A stretch of 64,000 nt of DNA from Sanderia malayensis (lineage: Eukaryota; Cnidaria; Scyphozoa; Semaeostomeae; Pelagiidae). The stretch is from assembly GCA_013076295.1 (NCBI GenBank), contig RQOL01000494.1, forward strand, positions 1 to 64,000, written 5' to 3'. Position 1 is the stretch's first letter; each line of letters starts with the position of its first letter. The position numbers and the translations under genes were made by a program. The notes beneath the pieces are model-generated. The model saw only the letters and a program-made list of their open reading frames with translations. It ran no database searches and was not told the origin of the DNA. This document shows, in pieces, positions 55,876 to 64,000 of this stretch.

Positions 55876-57362
55876 CTTCTTTTTTGAAGCTCCTTTGCTA
55901 TCCCTGTTCTTCTTGTCATCTTTCAAATGGGACCTATAAACAAAATCATTCTTATGATACGCCAATTGCAGGTTATGGTTTCAATGGCTCAATTCAATAC
56001 CACATACTGTAAGAGCAGCCAACTACAGGCCGTCGGCCAACTCAGCCCTCCATCATTCCCTTGATCGTTAATGAGTAGACAGGATTTCTGGGGGTAAGGG
56101 TTTATACCAACTGGGTTAACGGTGATAACAGCCTATCATAGTTGAAGTGGCCACCCAGGATAAATATTCTTACTTACAACATATTACAATTCTGAGCATA
56201 TAATTTGTAATTATAGAAAAGTCAGTGCAAAGATTTATACTGGATAGCAACTTCAGACCTGTTATCAATGTGGTTCCAGCTGGTATAAACCCTTACCCCC
56301 AGAAATTCTGGGTACTCGGTTACCGATCTCAAAAAGTTGGACAGCAGAGTTGGCTCACGGCCCATTGATAGTTTCTTGGTTCCGATTATATACGGATTTG
56401 AACCAGTGAATGCAGGGCCTCTAAATATCAAAGCTTAACTGCCAGGTTACACCAGTGTATAATCTATGATAATTCATGATAATCGATGATCATCCATGAC
56501 AATCAATGAGGATTTACGAAGCTTTCCAAAAGGGCCTTAGAACTCAGATGAAAACAACAAGATGACGAAAAATTTCGTAAACTTGATATTAGTTCCACCA
56601 AAACAAGGGAATTAGTTCAATACTCACCCGCTCTTTACGCTGGGTGGTCTCTGGTTCGAGTTCACTGCACCAACACAACGGGTCGGACTTGAATGCTGTA
56701 AAACAAAAAACATATCACAATTACAAAAAAATAGCAACAAAGAGGGAAGAAGATGAACAGAAGGAGCATGAAGGGAAAAACGAAAAAAATGAAAAACAAA
56801 ACAACAAGATAATAAAAAAGAAATACAATCGGCGAATAATGTCCCTGGGACATTTGTAAAATGGCAAAAAAGACCATCAACCCGCAAACTTCCTTTTTTG
56901 GGAACTTCATTACCCCCCAAAAAACAACGTTTTTTCAAGCAGACCCCTGGGAACATCGCACAAAAAGAATTTTGTTAATATTTAATAATTTCATCTCTAG
57001 AAGCAGAACTGTTGGGAGGAGGATAGGGAAGCAAGATACGTTCCAGGTCGTACAGCGTTCCAGGACCTTTCTACGGTAGGTCCTGTCCCATATCTACAAT
57101 AGGAGACAAAGTGTCCCAGTGTCTCCTATTGTAGATCTATGTCAGAAACAACAAAATGAGAAATAAGAACAAGAAGGACATAAACAAGAAGAAATTCCTT
57201 TTACTCCATCAGGATGAGATCAATCTTGGCATGTTAAATGTAACATCAAGATAGAACAAAAGAAAATTTGAAAGAAAATCTTACTTCATTCGAAGTTTTC
57301 TTGGACAATAACAATCTTCGCTGCACGTCCTCCTTTTGGGTCAATGCGAAACGAGAGAGAGA
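55876..57362 (-). CDS. Three phase-matched minus-strand exons, basic tail protein
   Basis: In order: 57,362-57,285 (phase 0-0, SLSRFALTQKEDVQRRLLL...), 56,695-56,628 (phase 0-2, HSSPTRCVGAVNSNQRPP...), 55,933-55,876 (phase 2-0, SHLKDDKKNRDSKGASKKK). Acceptors are GTTTTTTAG, TGTTTTACAG and TTTATAG; donors are GTAAGA, GTGAGT and GTAAAT. The chain is Lys/Arg/Ser-rich and looks disordered, as in a cytoplasmic or nuclear tail. I do not recognise it. It may belong to the same gene as the exons at 59.8-61.5 kb, but the phase cannot be followed across the minisatellite intron. Confidence 0.45.
56029..56371. mobile_element. Inverted-repeat MITE
   Basis: Arms of ~90 bp share CTGGGGGTAAGGGTTTATAC and its complement around a ~150-bp centre. 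A related partial copy lies near 63,195-63,310 (AACTACAAG...CAACTCAAC...GTAAAGGTTT). It lies in the intron between two minus-strand exons. Confidence 0.6.
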
Positions 57363-57529
57363 CTAAAAAACAAAATTAATATTATTCATCCTTCAGCGGT
57401 TCACGGGAATTAAAACGCACACATGATGAAGATAACTGCAACAAAAGTAACAAAGCTGTATAACAAAGAGAAGAAATAGTTAATGAATCAAACAAAACAT
57501 TGTTGTGACATATACAAAACGGAACAAAT

Positions 57530-59420
57530 AGATAGCTGCAAACTAAGATAATGGATAGCTGTAAACTGAGGCAATATATAGCTGCAAACTAGGATAATGG
57601 ACAGCTGTAAACTGAGCCAATAAATAGATGCAAACTAAGATAATGGACAGCTGTAAATTGAGCCAATAGATAGCTGCAAACTAGGATATGGATAGCTGTA
57701 AAGTGAGGCAATAGATAGCTGCAAACTAAGATATGGATAGCTGCAAACTAAGGCGGTGGATAGCCGCAAACTGAGACAATAGATAGCTGCAAACTAAGAT
57801 ATGGATAGCTGCAAACTAAGGCGATGGATAGCTGCAAACTGAGACAATAGGTAGCTGCAAACTAAGGTAATGGATAGCTGCAAACTGAGACAATAGATAG
57901 CTGCAAACTAAGATATGGATAGCTGCAAACTAAGGCGATGGATAGCCGCAAACTCAGACAATAGATAGCTGCAAACTAAGATATGGATAGCTGCAAACTA
58001 AGGCGATGGATAGCTGCAAACTGACACAATAGATAGCTGCAAACTAAGATATGGATAGCTGCAAACTAAAGCGATGGATAGCTGCAAACTGAGACAATAG
58101 GTAGCTGCAAACTAAGGTAATGGATAGCTGCAAACTGAGACAATAGACAGCTGCAAACTAAAGTAATGGATGACTGCAAACTAAGGCGATGGATAGCTGC
58201 AAACTAAGGCGGTGGATAGCTGCAAACTGAGCCAATAGATAGCAGCAAACTAAGATGTGGATAGCTGCAAACTAAGGCAATGGATAGCTGCAAACTAAGG
58301 CGATGGATAGCTGCAAACTGAGCCAATAGATAGCTGCAAAATAAGATATGGATAGTTGCAAGCTAAGGCGATGGATAGTTGCAAACTGAGACAATAGATA
58401 ACGGCAAACTAAGATATGGATAGGTGCAAACTAAGGCGATGGATAGCTTAGTTTGTTGGCGTAAGTTTGATGTACCGGATGTGTTTGCGGATTTAGTAAA
58501 GGCGATGGATAGTTGCAAACTGAAACAATAGATAGCTGCAAACTAAGATATGGATAGCTGCAAACTAAAGCGATGGATAGCTGCAAACTGAGACAATAGG
58601 TAGCTGCAAACTAAGGTAATGGATAGCTGCAAACTGAGACAATAGACAGCTGCAAACTAAAGTAATGGATGACTGCAAACTAAGGCGATGGATAGCTGCA
58701 AACTAAGGCGGTGGATAGCTGCAAACTGAGCCAATAGATAGCAGCAAACTAAGATATGGATAGCTGCAAACTAAGGCAATGGATAGCTGCAAACTAAGGC
58801 GATGGATAGCTGCAAACTGAGCCAATAGATAGCTGCAAAATAAGATATGGATAGTTGCAAGCTAAGGCGATGGATAGTTGCAAACTGAGACAATAGATAG
58901 CGGCAAACTAAGATATGGATAGGTGCAAACTAAGGCGATGGATAGCTTAGTTTGTTGGCGTAAGTTTGATGTACCGGATGTGTTTGCGGATTTAGTAAAG
59001 GCGATGGATAGTTGCAAACTGAAACAATAGATAGCTGCAAACTAAGATATGGATAGCTGCAAACTAAGGCGATGGATACCTGCAAACTGAGACAATAGAT
59101 AGCTGTAAACAGAGGCAATAGATAACTGGAAACTGAGGCAAAAGACAGCTGCAAACTAAGGTAATTTATAGCTGCAAACTAAGGCGATGGATAGCTGCAA
59201 ACTGGATAGCTGTAAACTGAGGCAATAGATAGCTGTGAACTGAGACAATAGATAGCTGCAAACTAAGATATGGATGGCTGTAAACTAAAGCGATGGATAG
59301 CTGCAAACTGAGACAATAGATAGGTGCAAACTAAGATATGGATAGTTGCAAACTAAGATAATGGATAGCTGTAAACTGAGGCAATAGATAGCTGGAACTG
59401 AGACAATAGATGAACCTCTC
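57530..59420 (+). repeat. ~22-bp minisatellite (GATAGCTGCAAACTAAGGCGAT)n
   Basis: About 80 copies with variants (GAGACAATA, AAGATATG, GGCGGTG). A ~485-bp block recurs (about 58,020-58,520 and 58,510-59,010), each time with the non-repeat insert GTTTGTTGGCGTAAGTTTGA, so blocks as well as units have been duplicated. Confidence 0.93.
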
Positions 59421-59469
59421 CACTGCAACAAGGTTGCTTTTGAGACAAAATATTTGCCCTCTGTATGTA

Positions 59470-59654
59470 CAGTCAAATCTGCATAGTTCGAGCATGTGTA
59501 GTTCGAGCTTTACATAACTCCAAGGGAATTCTCAGTCCCTTCAAGGATCACCAATGAACTAGTTCTCGTGAAACAAACCTCTATAATTCGAACTTTTTGT
59601 AATGCGAACATTTTCACGCTTCCCCAGGGTGCTCAAATTAGACAGAGTTGACTG
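59470..59654. mobile_element. pogo/Tigger-like MITE
   Basis: CAGTCAAATCTGCATAGTTC...AGACAGAGTTGACTG is flanked by TA on both sides. The CAGTC...GACTG ends and internal ATAATTCGAAC and GTAGTTCGAGC are the usual pogo/Tigger MITE pattern. 185 bp, no coding capacity. Confidence 0.7.
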
Positions 59655-59774
59655 TAGAAACATCGGTTAAATAGAGGCCACGCTATGATTTGATGCATCA
59701 TATACGGTACAATTTGGCATACTGGAATAAACTGGTCTGATACGGAACGAAGTTAGTGACAAGGATCTACTGAC

Positions 59775-61454
59775 CTGCTCTCTTCCTTGAGAAATAGATC
59801 ATAATGATGCTTTCTGATGTAAGCATTCCCAACAAAACAAAAATCTCTGCAAAAATAAAAACATTTGTTACTATTTGCAATGCTCAATGCAAAACAATAC
59901 AGGACTCGATTTAAACAATAGAAGGTTTAAATTAAACAATAGAAAGTTCGATTTAAACAATAGAATGCTCGATTTAAACATTAGAAGGTTCGATTTAGAC
60001 AATAGAAGGTTCGATTTAAACAATAGAAGGTTCGATTTAATCAATAGAAGGCTCGGTTTAAACAACGGAAGGTTTGATTTAAACAATAGAAGGTTCGATT
60101 TAAACAATAGAAGGCTTGGTTTAAACAATGGAAGGTTCGATTTAAACAATAGAAGGCTCGATTTGAACAATGGGCTTTAAAAAAGGTCTGTTACTAAAAA
60201 ACAGTGTGTAGCTTGTTATTCGCTTTCCCTAAAAGGTCTTCCTCATAGCAAAATTTGAATGATGTTCCAGGTATTGAGTTATATGAAAGCATTCCATAAT
60301 TCCACGACACAATCACTCCTGTGACGTCACATTTTAGAATTTTAAACTGCAAATTTCTCCATGGACATAAGCAATATTCCAACCATTCTAATACTTGGTA
60401 CCAGTTAGATATCAAAACAATCAATGCACACACATATTGCACACTGCATACAATCTTTCACAAAGAACGACAGCATACAATAGCCAAATATCAATTCATT
60501 AAGTACCGCAAGTCCTTGATTAAGCCCCCGTGGGGGCTTATTTCGCAAATAATTTTAGGGTGGGGGCTTTATCCAGGGCTTATGGTATTGCCTGCAGAAA
60601 GATGGCAAATGAACTTACTTTAATAAATGACAATGTTGCAGAGCTTTCACTAATGTCTCCAGAGTTTCATCTGTCAGCCCAGCAGACCAGAGACTACAAA
60701 AAATAAATAAAATACAGTTACCCATGGAAACATCTCAAAAACAGTGCTAACAGCTGCGTGAATATAGTAAAAACCCAGAAATGTGAGAAATGAACCTGGA
60801 CTTTTACATAGGGCCTACATTGGCTCTTAGAGACAAAGAACATTTTAGGAAACCTGTTCCGGGGTACACATTTTTCATAAGAATACCTTAACTTTTGCCA
60901 AACCTCAATGTTTTCCATTGTCATTCTTAAATTTCCATTGTTTTTTGGCCATTTTGAATCTCAATATAAACATTGTTTTCACGAAAAAGCGTGTAGCGGG
61001 TTTAAAGTTTCGTTAATGGAAATTTTCACTATTCGTAAGCTGCCGGAATAATTTTCCATTGAAGCAAAGCAATGACTTTACTATGAATAAATACCTAGAA
61101 ATCTGCCTGATGAGGGCATAAGCACGAAACTCAAAGTTGCAGAGAATAATGCGTTTTTTTCATTGAGTATCACCTAATTCTATATACAGCTCTACACATA
61201 TGTGTATTGAGCATTATCCAACGGTGTTTGCCAAAATTATTGTTATTATTACCTAGAAATATTGACATTTCAGTCTGTAGGTTCTTAAAAATGGGTTGTT
61301 CTTATATGCGGGATTTTGCTGCATATGCTTGTAAAAGGGGGGAGGGAGTAAGCATTGATCCATGAAGTGGGTTCTTACCTGACTGATGAGAGTCTCTCCT
61401 GCTTTAGAAATGTTATCGAAAAAACTTCGACTATTTTCGGCTCAACTTTCCAGC
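59775..61454 (-). CDS. Minus-strand exons, possible LRR-like fragment
   Basis: Exons 61,454-61,379 (acceptor TTTCAAG, donor CAG/GTAAGA), 60,693-60,619 (acceptor TTTTGTAG, donor AAA/GTAAGT) and 59,846-59,775 (acceptor TTTTGCAG, donor CAG/GTCAGT) join in phase 2-2-2. The middle one reads LWSAGLTDETLETLVKAL, then QHCHLLK, an LRR-like segment. In the joined frame the last gives FVGNAYIRKHHYDLFLKEE; its other open frame reads IFVLLGMLTSESIIMIYF, which would suit a membrane helix with basic SRKR after it. A further candidate exon is 61,911-61,854 (DRGIFNAGKVVKISVG), but its phase does not fit directly. No family assigned. Confidence 0.35.
59905..60178 (+). repeat. 21-bp minisatellite (GATTTAAACAATAGAAGGTTC)n
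   Basis: Thirteen units of 21 bp. Because 21 is a multiple of three, both strands show a ~100-codon repetitive ORF (FDLNNRR on the plus strand, LLLFKSN on the minus). This follows from the period and is not evidence of a gene. Confidence 0.93.
61102..61143 (+). ncRNA. Minimal hammerhead ribozyme motif
   Basis: All core elements occur in order. Stem I 5' strand TCTGC (61,102-61,106); CTGATGA (61,107-61,113); stem II GGGC-ATAA-GCAC with one mismatch (61,114-61,125); GAA (61,126-61,128); a two-pair stem III AC-TCAAA-GT (61,129-61,137); T at the cleavage position (61,138); and stem I 3' strand GCAGA (61,139-61,143), fully complementary to TCTGC. Short-stem hammerheads of this layout are known in Penelope-like elements and animal retrozymes. 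No retroelement ORF is visible beside it, so it may be a remnant or a non-autonomous element. Activity is not shown. Confidence 0.7.
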
Positions 61455-62286
61455 CTTGAAATAATAGGACAACATAATTACAACAGCAGCTTGCAGAATA
61501 ATACATAACTACACATTAGCAAGATCAGATGTTGGCAAACAAATTACAGTTATTTTTCATCATCTTTTATTCCATTGTTTACAAGTATTCAACTACATGT
61601 ATCATGTACACAAGTTGTATGAGTCAAATTATTGACGAACCCCCTGGCTCGAAAATTTCTCCGTGATTAGCATTGAGATGGCTATAAATTTGGTTTGGCA
61701 TTTTAATATTTACAACGCGGGGGGACTTATAGATAACGAATTGGTGTATAGTATTAAATCTGAATCTAATTCCGAATCTGAATGTAAATGTGGCTCCCAT
61801 CCCAGGACATCAAAGTCAATATAATTTAGGCCAATTTCAAAATTTTTACTCACCCCCACAGAAATCTTTACAACTTTTCCAGCATTGAAGATACCTCTAT
61901 CCAAAAAGATTCTGTATTAATCAGCTAGTAATTATAGTAATGTTCTCTTGATTCACCAGTCCAGATTTGATAAATGTTCACAAAAATTTATTAAAACAAA
62001 AGAGGTGGTTCGCCCAAAACAAAATTTGTAATTTTGAGAAAGGTTGGGAGGCAGTATTGCCACGCTCGACCTGTCCGTTTCTCCCTACTGCGCAGGTGAT
62101 TTCTACCTACTTCCACATTCTCCCCAAAATTCCCAGCCTGATCACATCACAAATATGAACATAATGACCATATGCACTCTGCAATCAGATATGAACGTTG
62201 TGTTCATATTTGGTATACGTGTTATAGAGTGCTCTTTTTACATGGAGTACATACTATGATGCGGGTACGTCAGGTTATCCTCGACA

Positions 62287-62349
62287 CTAAAACGAACACT
62301 ATGTCCGTTTCAACATCGGCCTTAAAACGAACATAGTGTTCGTTTTTAG
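62287..62349. repeat. ~19-bp-arm stem-loop
   Basis: Arms CTAAAACGAACACTATGT (62,287-62,304) and ACATAGTGTTCGTTTTTAG (62,331-62,349) are complementary with one extra base. The loop repeats CCTTAAAACG/CGTTTCAAC-like sequence. A small palindrome ATATGAACGTTGTGTTCATAT lies at 62,189-62,209. Probably a MITE tip or a regulatory hairpin upstream of the zinc-ribbon gene. Confidence 0.55.
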
Positions 62350-62509
62350 GCATGATGTATTAACATTGAATGCATCACAGGGCGTTAAAGAAGTAGGACT
62401 TTATATCAATTGTTGGAGTGGAGTTGAATTTTTTGCAAATCTTATTTTGCTATATTATCATTCATCATTATTATATTCTATTTGAACTATTTTACATTTT
62501 TGTTTCATA

Positions 62510-63101
62510 ATGCCTAAGGTATGTATGTGTAGACTTGTTAGATCGTCTTATTAAAGCTTCATATGTCGAAGTAACATCTTAAAAATTCGATATGATGAGG
62601 CCATATTTTGATAAATTATTGCTTCCTTGTCTGTCTGAATACTCATACCATATGGCAGCAAGAGAAGAAGAATTTTTATTTAATTGCTTATTAATTTCAT
62701 TGGAATTTAATTTAAAGGTAAAGAATGAGTTGGGGTCAAATTGCAGGCTGGGGGACCTTTTAGATACTTTTTTCATCAATATTAATTGCTATTTGATCTA
62801 TTCCTTTTGTGGGTATAGCATGCAATTTATTTATTTCTGTTGGGTGTAATTAAATAAATAAGACCTTTATTGTCAGATGAAAAATATAAATACATCAATT
62901 TACTTTTTTTGTGTGCCTTTTTATGTTCCTTAGACAACTCGCCAATGCCCACAATGTGTTGCAAGCATGCCAATAAGTTTAAAGAAGTGCAAGAACTGTG
63001 GTGTGAGCCTTGCTAAGCAAAAAAATATTAATTATGAGGAACTTAGCCACAAATATTCTGCTACTTCTATGTCATATCTGAAAGACAAAATAAAGACAAG
63101 G
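62510..63101 (+). CDS. Zinc-ribbon protein, 5' exons (UPF0547-like)
   Basis: A three-codon first coding exon (ATG CCT AAG, 62,510-62,518, donor GTATGT, phase 0) joins to 62,934-63,101 (acceptor TTCCTTAG, donor AGG/GTAACC, phase 0). The product starts MPKTTRQCPQCVASMPISL, then KKCKNCGVSL: two C-x2-C pairs with a small spacer, followed by a charged helical stretch (YEELSHKY, SYLKDKIKTR). The R-x-CP-x-C...VP...C-K-x-C-x-CG layout resembles the UPF0547 (C16orf87-like) family, whose function is poorly known. Later exons were not identified before the window ends, so the gene is partial. Confidence 0.45.
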
Positions 63102-64000
63102 GTAACCATATGCTATTTACAATTGATATATACTGTGGTGGTAAGGGTGACAGGTTTTATACTTTTGGAGTTCATACTTTCATTGGTTTGAACCAATGTA
63201 TGGCTGCAACTGCTAACTACAAGCTATCTACCAACTCAACTATTTGCCCTTTCAAGGCTGGCAATTGATAAGTACATGGCAGTTTTGGGAGTAAAGGTTT
63301 TTTTCTAAATTGACCAGCAAGGGTGAATAATGTTTTGACCAATGAGTGCTTTGTTTTAAAATATCCCATCTACCAATCAGAGGGCTTAAAAGACAATGAA
63401 ATTGTCAGACAAAGCAAGAAATGGCGGCCATTGAGCACACGAGCTGTGAGAAAGTGCCGTTGCAGTTCCAGCTCCTTGCATTTGGATTTTTGTAATAACA
63501 AACCAAATCAACGATTTTTTCAAAGATGAATGGTTATTCCAGAATTCTACCGTTTGCATTTTGGAAATTCCCCCTGAAATCGTAGTTATGATCAACTAAA
63601 GTTGGCCTAAGTTCCCTAGCTTCTGGCGGTTTGCACAACAACTCAAATTCAACAAAACCGAAGGTAAAAATCGCAAATTAAACAAATACCTTGTAGTTTA
63701 GTTTGCTCCTTTCAATCCATGTTTATCATTCTACACAATACAACATATAAGGTTCTTTATCAACGTCCATTGCAACTTTATTCCTTATTTTCGTGCCAAA
63801 ACACGAAGACTGTCCAGCACGTCCAGCTTCTGCAACAATAACAAACAACATGCAAAACAACGTGTGCCAAACGCCGTGGGCTGATGTATCCAAAGACATT
63901 GCCTCGTTTCCCATCAGTTTTTACCTTTTCCATTAAAATGCTGGCGGGGAAGGACGTGACCATGAAGAAATCTCTTCGATCAAAGTAAAAACAGCTTGTA
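63102..64000. other. Window end, no further exon assigned
   Basis: Contains a partial relative of the 56.0-kb MITE (63,195-63,310). ORFs of up to 69 codons on both strands have no recognisable domain. Continuation exons of the zinc-ribbon gene may lie beyond the window. Confidence 0.3.

Noticed and set aside
56640..56665. tRNA T-loop-like GGTTCGAGTTC
   Set aside because: No acceptor stem, D-arm or anticodon arm around it, and it lies within a spliced minus-strand exon.
59875..60180. 101-codon ORF of FDLNNRR repeats
   Set aside because: The 21-bp period keeps any frame open on both strands; it is a minisatellite.

Overview
This window looks like nuclear DNA of an early-branching animal. A cnidarian is the best guess and a sponge is not excluded. 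The evidence is AT-rich DNA, spliced genes with GT-AG introns, a multi-exon NACHT immune receptor next to a decayed paralogue, and a mobile-element load that includes an ISL2EU-type transposon with THAP and YqaJ/SWIM proteins, a Penelope-like retroelement with a GIY-YIG tail, TA- and TTAA-target inverted-repeat elements and a pogo/Tigger-like MITE. No rRNA, tRNA, CRISPR array or prokaryotic operon was recognised. Exon calls rest on splice sites, phase continuity and protein resemblance read by eye.

Layout. 1-8.7 kb: three head-to-tail copies of a ~2.8-3.0 kb unit with GC-rich hairpins, a 14-bp minisatellite and an ATGT microsatellite. 9.9-11.0 kb: a ~60-bp minisatellite. 11.0-14.7 kb: a duplicated segment (second copy 50.3-53.3 kb, part of a third inverted at 54.2-54.8 kb) carrying two small divergent ORF sets. 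15.4-17.1 kb: a 1.65-kb inverted-repeat element with 9-bp target duplications. 17.1-20.9 kb: an NLR pseudogene with an 849-bp element inside its NACHT region. 21.6-22.5 kb: remnants of unidentified spliced coding sequence. 24.7-28.9 kb: a defective ISL2EU-like transposon whose transposase start codon was hit by a second copy of the 1.65-kb element. 29.0-31.4 kb: a Penelope fragment split by a TTAA-target element.

32.3-46.8 kb holds the main gene. A probable 5' UTR exon and twelve coding exons encode a receptor of at least 1,035 residues: short N-terminal exons including one with a RHIM-like amyloid motif, a NACHT ATPase with intact Walker A and B motifs, a helical and degenerate-LRR region, and two tandem ~124-residue C-terminal domains with a TIR-like strand/helix pattern. 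Each C-terminal domain is encoded by an exon pair of identical phase layout, so they look like an exon-pair duplication. The largest intron contains a ~184-bp satellite with a dimeric higher-order pattern. About 100 bp past the last recognised exon lies an inverted, partial copy of the 3-kb repeat, itself carrying a second TTAA-target element.

55.9-61.9 kb: scattered minus-strand exons of at least one unrecognised gene, interspersed with 22-bp and 21-bp minisatellites, MITEs and a near-complete minimal hammerhead ribozyme motif at 61,102-61,143. 62.5-63.1 kb: the first exons of a plus-strand zinc-ribbon gene.

The most interesting system is the receptor. A RHIM-like motif at one end, a NACHT switch in the middle and paired TIR-like modules at the other end would let one molecule combine nucleotide-dependent assembly with amyloid-type and TIR-type signalling. 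This is inferred from sequence and needs profile and structure tests.
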